From contig CAZGVE010000009.1 in the NCBI GenBank assembly GCA_964528845.1, forward strand, positions 33,799 to 97,798: a DNA stretch of 64,000 nt, in the 5' to 3' direction. Positions 1 through 8,338 of this stretch are shown one piece after another. Position 1 is the stretch's first letter, and each line of letters begins with the position of its first letter. The notes beneath the pieces were generated by a model that saw only the letters and a list, made by a program, of their open reading frames with translations, searched no databases and had not been told where the DNA came from. Source of the DNA: FEN-1191 sp964528845 (GTDB taxonomy: Bacteria; Pseudomonadota; Gammaproteobacteria; Steroidobacterales; Steroidobacteraceae). The position numbers were made by a program, and so were the translations under genes.

Positions 1-547
1 TCACCTTGCGCATCAGCAGCGCCGCCAGCTGCGCGATCGCCTCCTCCTGAATCTGCGGCCGGCACATGATCCATTCTGCCAGGCGCGAATACTTCGACAG
101 CCCGATCAGATTGGAGTGCTCGTTGGGCATCAGTCCGATCCACAGGCGGCCGATGATGGGACAGAAATGATGGCTGCAGGCACTGCGCACCGTAACCGGC
201 CCGACGATCATCAGCTCGTTCAGGCGCTCGGCATTCGGAAACTCGGTGACCGGCGGTGCGGGCTCGTAGCGACCGCGAAACACCTCGGTCAGGTACATGC
301 GGGCGACTCGACGCGCGGTTTCCTGGGTATTGTGGTCGCCGTCGGTGTCGATCACGAGGCTCTCGAGCACGCCTCGCATCTTGCCCTCGACTTCCTCGAT
401 CAGCGAGTCGAGCTCGCCGGGTTCCAGGAAGGCGGCGATGTTGTCGTTGGCATGAAACCGCTGCCGCGCCTCCAGCAGGCGGGCGCGGATCCTGGACGAC
501 ACGGGCACCGTGCGCGCGTTCTCCGATTGCGGTGTTGCGTCGCTCAT
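1..547 (-). CDS. folE: GTP cyclohydrolase I, 3' end beyond window
   Basis: Cytoplasmic enzyme that converts GTP to dihydroneopterin triphosphate, the first step of folate/pterin synthesis. 182 residues are visible from an ATG; the C-terminus lies outside the window. The zinc/active-site segment reads ACSHHFCP around residues 123-130, followed by the family block GLSKYSRLAEW at about 149-159. The variant HHFCP and the N-terminal extension fit the proteobacterial FolE subgroup with CSHH rather than CEHH. The gene diverges from the peroxidase gene, with about 96 bp between the starts. The assignment rests on these motifs; only the very C-terminus, where the third zinc ligand should be, cannot be checked. 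Confidence 0.9.
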   Translation of the reverse strand, partial: MSDATPQSENARTVPVSSRIRARLLEARQRFHANDNIAAFLEPGELDSLIEEVEGKMRGVLESLVIDTDGDHNTQETARRVARMYLTEVFRGRYEPAPPVTEFPNAERLNELMIVGPVTVRSACSHHFCPIIGRLWIGLMPNEHSNLIGLSKYSRLAEWIMCRPQIQEEAIAQLAALLMRKV

Positions 548-643
548 GGTGAGAGCCGTGACTTCGTGGGAACCTGCCGGATACTATCAGTTCCGGGCCC
601 ACTCGCGCCCGCGGCGACTCACGCACGCAATGGAGCATCCACG

Positions 644-1222
644 ATGGCCGACTGCCTGACCGACCGCCGCACGCTGTGCCTGGCGGGATTCGGCATGCTG
701 CTGTCCGCGCCGTTCGCTGCGGCCGGCTCGTGCCCGGCATTCCTCGCTCATGAATTCCGCAAGCTACACTCGGAGCAGAGCATCAACCTGTGCTCCGCCT
801 TCGGCGGCAAGCCCCTGCTGATCGTCAACACCGCCAGTCACTGCGGCTACACCCCGCAGTTCCAGGCACTGCAGGCGCTGCACGAGAAATACCGCGGCCG
901 TGGTCTGGTCGTGATCGGCTTCCCTTCCGATGATTTCCGGCAGGAATCGCCGGACGAAGCCGAGACCGCGGCCGTCTGCTTCATCAATTACGGGGTCACC
1001 TTCACGATGCTCGCTCCGATGGCCGTCACCGGTGCAATGGCGAACCCGGTGTTCCGCGAACTGGCGCGGCAGGCCCGGGAACCGGACTGGAACTTCAACA
1101 AATACCTGGTTGGGCCCGACGGCAAGGTGAGCGCGCACTTTGGCAGCGAGGTCACGCCGGAGTCGGAGCCGATGACCGCGGGAATCGAGAAACTCCTGGG
1201 CGCCACGGCGGCCGGCGGCTAG
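644..1222 (+). CDS. Exported glutathione peroxidase-like thiol peroxidase
   Basis: 192 residues, glutathione-peroxidase fold, predicted to reduce peroxides with a thiol donor (in bacteria usually thioredoxin rather than glutathione). The peroxidatic Cys67 sits in NTASHCGYTPQF, a Cys in place of the selenocysteine of some animal enzymes. Gln100 (RQESPDE) and Trp149-Asn150 (DWNFNKYL) complete the catalytic tetrad. The N-terminus has a twin arginine (residues 8-9), a hydrophobic stretch and an AAAG-type cleavage site near residue 28, so it is probably periplasmic; Tat or Sec cannot be told apart by eye. The ATG at 644 was chosen because the signal peptide begins there; the open frame continues upstream but has no family similarity. 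Confidence 0.85.
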   Translation: MADCLTDRRTLCLAGFGMLLSAPFAAAGSCPAFLAHEFRKLHSEQSINLCSAFGGKPLLIVNTASHCGYTPQFQALQALHEKYRGRGLVVIGFPSDDFRQESPDEAETAAVCFINYGVTFTMLAPMAVTGAMANPVFRELARQAREPDWNFNKYLVGPDGKVSAHFGSEVTPESEPMTAGIEKLLGATAAGG

Positions 1223-1255
1223 CGGCTGCGCACCAGCCCCCGAACTGCACGCTGC

Positions 1256-2248
1256 ATGGCCGGGCACCGTCCGAACATCGTCCTCATAGCCACGGGCGGA
1301 ACGATCGCGATGAAGCTCGACCCGGCGCGACACGTCGTCGTGCCGGCCATATCGGGTGCGGACCTGCTCGCGAGCGTTCCGGCCGTCAGCGGGATCGCGT
1401 CGATCGACGTGCGGGAGCACTCCAACATTCCCTCCTCCTGCATGGATCCGCCACGCTGGAGCGCCCTGAGCGCTGCGGTCAGCGCAGCCCTGGAGCCGCC
1501 GGAGGTGCGGGGCGTCGTAGTCACGCATGGCACCGACACGCTCGAGGAAACCGCGTGGTGGCTCGACCTGACGGTCGAATCCGAGAGGCCGGTCGTATTG
1601 ACCGGCGCACAGCGCAGTGCCTCCGAGCCGGATCTGGATGGCCCCCGCAACCTGCTCGATGCAGTGCGCGTCGCGATCGCACCCGACTCGCGCAACCAGG
1701 GCACTCTGGTCGTCATGAATGGCAGGATCCACGCGGCGCGGGAGGTCCGCAAGCTCGATACGGCGAGCGTTGAAGGCTTTGGCTCCGGGGCCTACGGCAT
1801 GCTCGGCGCAGTCGACGCCCGACGTGTCTTTTACCGGCGCGCCCCGGCGCGGCGCGCGCACGTCGCGATCCGTACCGCGGCGATGCCGCGCGTCGACATC
1901 GTGACGATCTATGGCGGCGCCGACGGCGCGCTGGTTCGAGCCGCGGTCGGTCAAGGCGCCGCAGGAATCGTCGTTCAGGCGCTCGGGGCCGGCAACGTCA
2001 ACCCGCCGATGCTTGCGGCGATCATCGAGGCGCTGGCACAGGGTGTCGCAGTAGTGATCACGACCCGGGTTACCAACGGCGCCGTCGCGCCCCACTATGG
2101 TTATGAGGGGGGTGGCGCAACATTGCTCGCCGCCGGTGCGGTCCTGGGGAATGACCTGTCGGCCCAGAAGGCCCGGATACTCTTGATGCTGCTGCTGCAG
2201 GACGGTCGCGTCAGCGCTCCCGAACTGCAGGCGGCCTTCGATCAATAG
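1256..2248 (+). CDS. L-asparaginase (type I/II family)
   Basis: 330 residues. Hydrolyses L-asparagine to aspartate and ammonia. The first threonine motif IATGGTIA (residues 11-18, nucleophile Thr13) and the second active-site block VVTHGTDTLEETA (about 89-101, Thr91/Asp95) are both present, followed by the family segments VVLTGAQR and NGRIHAAREV. There is no signal peptide, so the protein is probably cytoplasmic. It starts 33 bp after the peroxidase stop on the same strand, so the two may be co-transcribed, but no functional link is evident. Confidence 0.92.
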   Translation: MAGHRPNIVLIATGGTIAMKLDPARHVVVPAISGADLLASVPAVSGIASIDVREHSNIPSSCMDPPRWSALSAAVSAALEPPEVRGVVVTHGTDTLEETAWWLDLTVESERPVVLTGAQRSASEPDLDGPRNLLDAVRVAIAPDSRNQGTLVVMNGRIHAAREVRKLDTASVEGFGSGAYGMLGAVDARRVFYRRAPARRAHVAIRTAAMPRVDIVTIYGGADGALVRAAVGQGAAGIVVQALGAGNVNPPMLAAIIEALAQGVAVVITTRVTNGAVAPHYGYEGGGATLLAAGAVLGNDLSAQKARILLMLLLQDGRVSAPELQAAFDQ

Positions 2249-2270
2249 TCTGCGCCTCTATCTATTAAAT

Positions 2271-2302
2271 ATGTTTACAAAACATCATATTAGGTAATAT
2301 TT
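2271..2302 (+). promoter_or_regulatory. AT-rich promoter/inverted repeat before mscS
   Basis: The 54 bp between the asparaginase and MscS genes are strikingly AT-rich against a GC-rich background. A perfect inverted repeat ATGTTT-ACA-AAACAT lies at 2271-2285. A TTTACA (2274-2279, five of six matches to a sigma-70 -35) is followed 15 bp later by TAATAT (2295-2300). That spacing would place transcription initiation inside the start of the coding region, so either the message is nearly leaderless or the start codon lies further in. This is a pattern match only. Confidence 0.35.
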
Positions 2303-3130
2303 ATGATCCAGAATCTAGATACTCTGGGGCAGGCCAGAGGCACGCTGATCGACCTGGCGATCCGCTTTGGTCCGAAGCTGCTCACGGCGGTCGTGATCCT
2401 GCTGGTCGGAGCATTCGTGGCGGGCTGGACCGCCCGAGCCAGCGCGCGCGGACTGCAGCGCCTGGATCTCGAGCCCCCGGTGCGGCAGCTGCTCGCGCGC
2501 ATCGCGCGCCTTCTGGTGCTCGGGCTGTTTGCCATCCTGGCCCTGCAGAACCTCGGCGTCGAACTGCTGCCGCTGATCGCCGGACTCGGTGTGGCCGGCG
2601 CCGGGGTCGCCCTCGCGACACAGGGCGTGCTCAGCAACATGGTCGCGGGGCTCACGATCATCTTCACCAAACCGTACCGCGTCGGCGACTACGTCGCGAT
2701 CGTGGGCGTCGAGGGCCAGGTCGAGAACATCACGCTGTTCAGCACTGAGCTGCGGCATTCCGACCGCTCGCGCGTGGTGGTGCCCAACCGCAAGGTGGTC
2801 GGGGAAATCCTGCACAACTACGGGCGCATCCGGCAGTCCGTGCTGCGTGTGAGCGTCGCCTACGAATCCGATCTGGCGCTCGCGCTGGCAACGATTCGCG
2901 ACCTGGTGCTGGCCAATCCACGCGTGCTCGCCGAGCCGGCGGCGGTGATCCAGGTCGTCGCGCTCGCGGACTCCGCGGTGCAGATCGCGATCCGGCCGTG
3001 GGTGGCAGTAGCCGATTACGGCGTGGTCGAGGGGGAGCTCAATATCGCGCTGCTCGCGGCGCTGCGCGCCCGGGGTATTGCGATCCCCTACCCGCAGCGC
3101 GAGGTCCGGCTGCTCGGCAGCACCGGTTGA
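2303..3130 (+). CDS. Small-conductance mechanosensitive channel (MscS family)
   Basis: 275 residues, close to the 286 of E. coli MscS. It is an inner-membrane heptameric channel that opens on osmotic downshock. Three hydrophobic segments are visible (about 22-42, 62-82 and 90-115). The third is the Gly/Ala-rich pore helix GLGVAGAGVALATQGVLSN, followed by the conserved FTKPYRVGDYV beta-domain entry and the VVPNRKVVGEILHNY segment of the cytoplasmic vestibule. The AT-rich leader gives only a weak ribosome-binding site (TAGG). Confidence 0.93.
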   Translation: MIQNLDTLGQARGTLIDLAIRFGPKLLTAVVILLVGAFVAGWTARASARGLQRLDLEPPVRQLLARIARLLVLGLFAILALQNLGVELLPLIAGLGVAGAGVALATQGVLSNMVAGLTIIFTKPYRVGDYVAIVGVEGQVENITLFSTELRHSDRSRVVVPNRKVVGEILHNYGRIRQSVLRVSVAYESDLALALATIRDLVLANPRVLAEPAAVIQVVALADSAVQIAIRPWVAVADYGVVEGELNIALLAALRARGIAIPYPQREVRLLGSTG

Positions 3131-3150
3131 CCCGTGCAAAACGTTGCTGA

Positions 3151-5514
3151 TCAGTCCGGAGCGACCCCGGCCAGGAACAGCCACGTGGCGACGACCGTAT
3201 CGGGATTGAGCGAGATACTGTCGATGCCCTGATCGACCAGCCAGCGCGCCAGGTCGGGATGGTCGGACGGCCCCTGGCCACAGATGCCGATGTACTTGCC
3301 CTGCCGGCGGCACGCCGCGATTGCCATCGCCACGAGCGCCTTGACCGCCGGATCCCGCTCATCGAAATGCTTTGCGACCAGCGCCGAGTCGCGATCCAGC
3401 CCGAGCGTGAGCTGGGTGAGGTCATTCGAGCCAATCGACATGCCGTCGAAATACTGCAGATACTGGTCCGCGAGCAGCGCATTGGTCGGCAGCTCGCACA
3501 TCATGATGAGCTTGAGCCCGTGCTCGCCGCGGCGCAGGCCGTTCTCGGCGAGCAGCCCGGTGACCGCCCGCGCCTCCTCGACGGTGCGGACGAAGGGCAC
3601 CATGACCTGTACGTGCTGCAGCCCCATCTGTTCGCGCACGAATCGCAGCGCGCGGCACTCGAGCTCGAAGCAGGGTCGGAACGCGGCATCGAGGTAGCGG
3701 CCCGCGCCCCGGAATCCGAGCATCGGATTCTCCTCGTGCGGCTCGTAGAGCCGGCCCCCGATCAGATTGGCGTACTCGTTGGACTTGAAGTCGGACAGGC
3801 GCACGATCACCGTCTCGGGCGCGAACGCCGCGGCAATCTGCGCGATTCCCTCACTCAGGCGCTCGACGTAGAAGCTGACCGGATCGGCGTACCCGGCCAT
3901 CTGGGCGCGAATGGTTTCCTGCAGCGCCGGATCGAGACGCTCGAAATCCAGCAGCGCGCGCGGATGCACCCCGATCATCCGGTTGATGATGAATTCCAGG
4001 CGCGCCAGCCCGACCCCGCGGTGCGGCAGGCTCGCGAACGCGAAGGCGCGATCGGGATTACCGACGTTCATCATGATGCGTACCGGGGCTGCCGGCATCG
4101 AGTCAAGCTCGACCTGCTGCTGCTCGAACGGCAGCAGTCCCTCATAGACGAAGCCCGTGTCCCCTTCGGCACAGCTCACGGTCACTTCCTGGCCGTCGCG
4201 CAGGATCTCGGTCGCCCGGCCGCAGCCGACCACTGCCGGAATACCCAGTTCGCGCGCGATGATGGCCGCGTGGCAGGTGCGACCGCCGCGATTGGTCACG
4301 ACGGCGCCCGCGCGTTTCATGACCGGCTCCCAGTCCGGATCGGTCATGTCGGCCACCAGCACATCGCCCGGCTGTACGCGCGCCATGCTCGCCACGTCAC
4401 GAATCACGCGCACGCGACCGCTGCCGATGCGCCCGCCGATGCTGCGGCCCTCGACCAGAATGGTCGAGCGCCTGGCGAGCGTGTAGCGGTTGAGCGTCCG
4501 GCCGACCCGGCTCTGCACCGTCTCGGGCCGCGCCTGGAGGATATAGAGCTGCTGATCCTGCCCGTCGCGTGCCCACTCGATGTCCATCGGGCAGCCATAG
4601 TGCTGCTCGATCAACAGCGCCTGGCGGGCGAGCGCCTCGACCTCCTCGTCCCGCAGCGAGAAGCGCGCCCGTTCGGCCGCGGGCACCTCGACCGTGCGCA
4701 CCCGTTCATTCGAACCGGCTGCGCCATAGATCATCTTGATCGCCTTGGCGCCGAGATTGCGCCGCAGGATGGCCGCACGACCGGCGCGCAGCGATGGCTT
4801 GTAGACGTAAAACTCGTCGGGGTTGACGGCACCCTGCACGACAGTCTCGCCGAGGCCGTAGGAGCTGGTCACGAACACCGCATCGCGAAAGCCCGAATCG
4901 GTGTCGAGCGTGAACATCACACCGCTCGCCCCGAGGTCACTGCGGACCATGTGCTGCACGCCTACCGAGAGCGCCACCTGGGCGTGATCGAAGCCCTGGT
5001 GCACCCGATAGGCGATCGCACGATCGTTGAACAGCGAGGCATAGACCTCGTGCATCGCCCGCAATAGTGCCGGCTCGCCCTGCACGTTCAGGAACGTCTC
5101 CTGCTGGCCGGCGAAGGACGCCTCGGGCAGATCCTCTGCAGTGGCCGAGGAGCGCACCGCGACCGCGATCCCGCGGCCCGCATCCATCGTGCGGAAGCGT
5201 TCGAGCATCGCGCGCTCGAGCGCGGCCGGAAACGGGGTATCGAGGATCCACTGCCGGACGCGGGCTCCAGTGGCGGCCAGCGCGGCGACGTCCTCGACGT
5301 CGAGGCGGCTCAATTCCGCATTGATGCGCGCATCGAGGCCACCCTGCCGCAGAAAATCGCGATACGCGTCCGCCGTCGTCGCGTATCCGTCCGGCACGCG
5401 CACGCCCAGTCCGCTCAGGGCACGCAGCATTTCGCCGATCGAGGCGTTCTTGCCGCCTACGCGCTCGATGTCCTGAATGCCCACCTCGTTGAAGGACAGC
5501 ACATAGTCGCTCAA
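3151..5514 (-). CDS. ppsA: Phosphoenolpyruvate synthase
   Basis: 787 residues from the chosen start (E. coli PpsA has 792). It makes PEP from pyruvate with ATP giving AMP and Pi, for gluconeogenesis. The N-terminal ATP-binding block VGGKNASIGEM, the phospho-histidine motif GGRTCHAAIIARELGIPAV (about residues 410-430) and the C-terminal PEP/pyruvate domain ending with the catalytic-Cys motif GICGQGPSDHPD are all visible. I chose the TTG at 5514: an AAGGAG lies nine bases upstream, and translation begins SDYVLSFNEVG, where other family members start. An in-frame ATG at 5565 has no ribosome-binding site and adds 17 unmatched residues. It is divergent from ppsR, the bifunctional kinase/phosphorylase that controls this enzyme. 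Confidence 0.95.
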   Translation of the reverse strand: MSDYVLSFNEVGIQDIERVGGKNASIGEMLRALSGLGVRVPDGYATTADAYRDFLRQGGLDARINAELSRLDVEDVAALAATGARVRQWILDTPFPAALERAMLERFRTMDAGRGIAVAVRSSATAEDLPEASFAGQQETFLNVQGEPALLRAMHEVYASLFNDRAIAYRVHQGFDHAQVALSVGVQHMVRSDLGASGVMFTLDTDSGFRDAVFVTSSYGLGETVVQGAVNPDEFYVYKPSLRAGRAAILRRNLGAKAIKMIYGAAGSNERVRTVEVPAAERARFSLRDEEVEALARQALLIEQHYGCPMDIEWARDGQDQQLYILQARPETVQSRVGRTLNRYTLARRSTILVEGRSIGGRIGSGRVRVIRDVASMARVQPGDVLVADMTDPDWEPVMKRAGAVVTNRGGRTCHAAIIARELGIPAVVGCGRATEILRDGQEVTVSCAEGDTGFVYEGLLPFEQQQVELDSMPAAPVRIMMNVGNPDRAFAFASLPHRGVGLARLEFIINRMIGVHPRALLDFERLDPALQETIRAQMAGYADPVSFYVERLSEGIAQIAAAFAPETVIVRLSDFKSNEYANLIGGRLYEPHEENPMLGFRGAGRYLDAAFRPCFELECRALRFVREQMGLQHVQVMVPFVRTVEEARAVTGLLAENGLRRGEHGLKLIMMCELPTNALLADQYLQYFDGMSIGSNDLTQLTLGLDRDSALVAKHFDERDPAVKALVAMAIAACRRQGKYIGICGQGPSDHPDLARWLVDQGIDSISLNPDTVVATWLFLAGVAPD

Positions 5515-5591
5515 GGCTGCTCGCTCCTTAGCCTGGCTTCCCGTGAACTTAGGCGCATTGTCCATGATTTCAATGCATGGGACACTGTCCT

Positions 5592-6410
5592 ATGCGCACC
5601 GTGTTCTTCGTGTCCGACCAGACCGGCGTGACCGCCGAGACCATGGGCCACAGCCTGCTGACGCAGTTCGATGGCTCGCACTACCGGTTCGTCACGATGC
5701 CGTTCGTGGCCACTCCGGCCAAGGCCCTCGAGGTGGTCGCCCAGATCAATGCGGTGGCGCAGGACAGCGGAGTGCGCCCGATCATCTTTGCGACCCTGGT
5801 CGAGGATCACATCCGGGCGGTGGTCCAGCGCGCCAACGCCCTGTTCCTGGATTTCTTCGCGGCTTTCCTCGGCCCCCTCGAGGCGGAACTGGGCATGCCC
5901 TCGGCCCACGCCAGCGGTCGCGCGCACGGCATGGCCGACCTCACCGCCTACACCACGCGCATCAATGCGACCAACTTTGCGCTTGCGAACGACGACGGCG
6001 TCGGCAGCCGCGACTACGACACGGCCGATCTGGTACTGATCGGCGTGTCGCGCTCAGGCAAGACCCCGACCTGCCTGTATCTGGCCCTGCAATATGGCGT
6101 GTTCGCGGCCAACTACCCGCTGACGGACGAGGATCTGGACGGCCCGGACCTGCCCGCCGTCCTGGTGCCGTACCGAGCCAAGCTATTCGGCCTGACCATC
6201 AGCCCGGAGCGGCTGCAGCAGATCCGCCAGGAACGGCGTCCGAACAGCCGCTACAGCTCCGCCCCGCAGGTGCAATATGAAGTGCGTGCCGCGCTGTCGC
6301 TGTTCGGCAGGGCCGGCATCCCGTACCTCGACACGACCGAGTGCAGCATCGAGGAGATCGCGAGCCGCATTCTGGATCGCCAGCGCATCGAACGCCGCGT
6401 TCGGATCTGA
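5592..6410 (+). CDS. ppsR: PEP synthase regulatory protein (kinase/pyrophosphorylase)
   Basis: 272 residues, DUF299 family. It inactivates PpsA by ADP-dependent threonine phosphorylation and reactivates it by Pi-dependent pyrophosphorolysis. The N-terminus RTVFFVSDQTGVTAET matches the family opening. The P-loop-like nucleotide motif GVSRSGKTPT (about residues 153-162) is followed by LALQYGVFAANYPL. I chose the ATG at 5592 over the in-frame ATG at 5577 because family members begin close to the FVSDQT strand. The gene is back to back with ppsA, its target, which strongly supports the function. Confidence 0.94.
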   Translation: MRTVFFVSDQTGVTAETMGHSLLTQFDGSHYRFVTMPFVATPAKALEVVAQINAVAQDSGVRPIIFATLVEDHIRAVVQRANALFLDFFAAFLGPLEAELGMPSAHASGRAHGMADLTAYTTRINATNFALANDDGVGSRDYDTADLVLIGVSRSGKTPTCLYLALQYGVFAANYPLTDEDLDGPDLPAVLVPYRAKLFGLTISPERLQQIRQERRPNSRYSSAPQVQYEVRAALSLFGRAGIPYLDTTECSIEEIASRILDRQRIERRVRI

Positions 6411-6429
6411 ACTGCCCGCTGCGGTCCGC

Positions 6430-6458
6430 TGCAAAATGTGGCGACTTTCCCGTATAGC
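6430..6458 (+). promoter_or_regulatory. Possible sigma-70 promoter for the rhodanese gene
   Basis: TGCAAA (6430-6435), a 17-bp spacer and TATAGC (6453-6458) lie about 50 bp before the start codon. The -35 match is weak (three of six). Transcription would begin before a strong GAGGAG ribosome-binding site. Pattern match only. Confidence 0.28.
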
Positions 6459-6506
6459 TTGCATCGCGCTATCGCCATAAATTGGGCTCCCAACGAGGAG
6501 TGATCC

Positions 6507-6854
6507 ATGCACGCACCGCCCGTCGAGACGCTGGCCGCCAGCGAGGTCAACGCGCTATTAAAGGCACATGAGATCGTGCTGATCGACGTGCGCGAACCGG
6601 ACGAATACGCGGCCGAGCGGATCGCCGGCGCGCTGCTCTTCCCGCTGTCGAGCTTTGACCCGGCGATGCTTCCGGAAGACGGGGGGCGACGCGTCGTGTT
6701 CCATTGCGGCAGCGGCAAGCGCTCGCTGGTGGCAGCGGAACGCAGGCTCGCCTCCGGCCAGGTTCGAGCCGCACATCTGGGTGGGGGCATTGCCGCCTGG
6801 AAGGCAGCGGGCCTGCCGGTGATCACTCGACCCGCGCCATCGCAGCCTGTCTGA
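6507..6854 (+). CDS. Single-domain rhodanese-like sulfurtransferase
   Basis: 115 residues, one rhodanese domain. The active-site loop is HCGSGKRS with Cys67 as the persulfide-forming residue; the opening IDVREPDEYAAERI and the closing LGGGIAAWKAAGLPV are classic rhodanese signatures. It has no signal peptide, so it is cytosolic. The start is fixed by GAGGAG eight bases upstream. The sulfur donor and acceptor cannot be told from the sequence. It stands alone between ppsR and a convergent regulator gene. Confidence 0.9.
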   Translation: MHAPPVETLAASEVNALLKAHEIVLIDVREPDEYAAERIAGALLFPLSSFDPAMLPEDGGRRVVFHCGSGKRSLVAAERRLASGQVRAAHLGGGIAAWKAAGLPVITRPAPSQPV

Positions 6855-6880
6855 CACCGCGTCTGCCGCCGATCCCGCAA

Positions 6881-8128
6881 TCAGAACTTCGCGTTAGCGC
6901 CCTCGCGTCGGGACTGCAGCAGCAGCTTGCCGCTCAGGTTCACGCCGTCGAACGCACTGACGTCCAGTAGCGTTTCAAATGCAGCGGCAGCCAGCGCAGG
7001 GCGCGCGAGGTCATCGATCTTGTCGGGGCTCGTGAAGGCCTCGGCGGTCTGCCGCACGCCGGCGTCGCGCGTTCCTGCGATCACCAGCACCGTGTTGCCG
7101 CCGGGTCCGCGCAGCTTCGCGAAGATGCCATAGTCGTGGTACGCGCTCTCGGAGCCGGAGGGCTGGGGCGGGCTGAAGAACTGATCACCGGTTTGGCTGA
7201 CGTAGGAATGGTGCGTCGGCTGATCGATGATCTCGTCGTAGGAGTCGCCAACCTTGAAGCGCGAGCCATTGAAGACCATGTCCTGCAGGATCCCGAGCCC
7301 GCTGAGGTAGCCGACATACACGATGTCCGCTGACACCAGGCTGCGCGGCTGCAGGTCCGAGACCATGCTCACGGTGATACGGCGGTTGGCCGGGGCGAGC
7401 ACGGCCATCACGTTGCGCAGCGCGAACGCCGCCGCGGGCGGGAGATAGCGCAGCCCCACATCCATGTAGCGCGTGGCATATTCGGGATGCTGCTGGATGT
7501 AGTCGTTCAGGTCGCTCTTGGAATTGACCGAGAACTCCCGTACCAGACGCTTGAGCTCGAGCGCATCTCCGGTTTCGCCGATCAGGTAGTAATCACCGAC
7601 GACGATCAGGATCGGGCGGTCATCATTGAGTATGGCGGACCAGACTGGATTAGCGCGCACTGGATCGAGCTCGGAGCGCGGGCTGCGCAGCCAGGCGATG
7701 CCGAAGCCGAGTGCGAGAGCGGCACCCAGGCCAATCACGGAAACCAGCGTCTGGCGTGCCGACGACGGGCGCACCGTCGGCCTGGGTGTCGGAACGCTCG
7801 TCCCCGGGCGCAGGCGCAGCCGGTACTCGCCGCGCGGAATCTGCAGCACGCCGGTACCGTCATCGCCGGCGTCGGCATAGAATTCGTCCAGCGTGCGCCG
7901 CAGCTTGTGGATGTAGACACGAACCAGCGAATCCTGGGATACGTCGAAGCTCGCGTCCCTGCCGAACACATCCACCGCGATCGCGATCTCCTTCGGCGAC
8001 TGTCCCGCGATCGAACAGCTCACGAGGTAGTCGAACAGGCGCCGGAGTTTCGCCTCACCCAGCACGCCGCTTTTCTGGATACGCGCGGCGGCTTCGCGCA
8101 GCGCTGCATTTTCATCCATCACGTCCAT
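6881..8128 (-). CDS. Membrane-anchored winged-helix one-component regulator
   Basis: 415 residues. Residues about 1-107 form an OmpR/ToxR-like winged-helix domain: KLRRLFDYLV, then EIAIAVDVFGRDASFDVSQDS, VRVYIHKLRRTLDEFY and the wing IPRGEYRLRL. A Pro/Ser-rich linker (110-125) leads to one membrane helix (about 127-147), then roughly 265 periplasmic residues I do not recognise, rich in Tyr/Gly, with DIVYVGYLSGLG and VLVIAGTRDAGVRQTAEAF segments. This layout (cytoplasmic DNA-binding domain, one helix, periplasmic sensor) resembles ToxR/CadC. The gene is divergent from a TonB-dependent receptor, its likely target. The identity of the output domain is fairly secure; the ligand is unknown. Confidence 0.75.
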   Translation of the reverse strand: MDVMDENAALREAAARIQKSGVLGEAKLRRLFDYLVSCSIAGQSPKEIAIAVDVFGRDASFDVSQDSLVRVYIHKLRRTLDEFYADAGDDGTGVLQIPRGEYRLRLRPGTSVPTPRPTVRPSSARQTLVSVIGLGAALALGFGIAWLRSPRSELDPVRANPVWSAILNDDRPILIVVGDYYLIGETGDALELKRLVREFSVNSKSDLNDYIQQHPEYATRYMDVGLRYLPPAAAFALRNVMAVLAPANRRITVSMVSDLQPRSLVSADIVYVGYLSGLGILQDMVFNGSRFKVGDSYDEIIDQPTHHSYVSQTGDQFFSPPQPSGSESAYHDYGIFAKLRGPGGNTVLVIAGTRDAGVRQTAEAFTSPDKIDDLARPALAAAAFETLLDVSAFDGVNLSGKLLLQSRREGANAKF

Positions 8129-8190
8129 GCTCAGGATCCGCCGTGGGCTGGGGCGTGCTTGAAGGGCGGCAGCGACATGGATTCCTGACC

Positions 8191-8216
8191 TTAACGTTAA
8201 TTAACGCCAATATAAA
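8191..8216. promoter_or_regulatory. Candidate operator: TTAACG repeats and TATAAA box
   Basis: In the 210-bp divergent region between the regulator and the TonB receptor, TTAACG occurs twice in direct orientation ten bases apart (8191-8196 and 8201-8206), which is one helical turn. The same bases form two overlapping perfect palindromes, TTAACGTTAA (8191-8200) and CGTTAATTAACG (8195-8206). A TATAAA follows at 8211-8216. Direct repeats spaced one turn apart are typical targets of OmpR-type winged helices, so this may be the binding site of the adjacent regulator. Inference from pattern only. Confidence 0.4.
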
Positions 8217-8338
8217 CAGTAAATTGCTGGAATGCCTCGCATCCACCCCTGAATCTGCACGTATACCAGTGGCGGCAGGGCAGACTGACCTCCGCTAAGT
8301 GTTGATCCACTCATCGTCCCGCGACGGGATCCGAGCCA

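Noticed and set aside
3259..5067. A 602-codon plus-strand open frame
   Set aside because: Antisense to ppsA; His/Arg/Leu-rich with no family motif.
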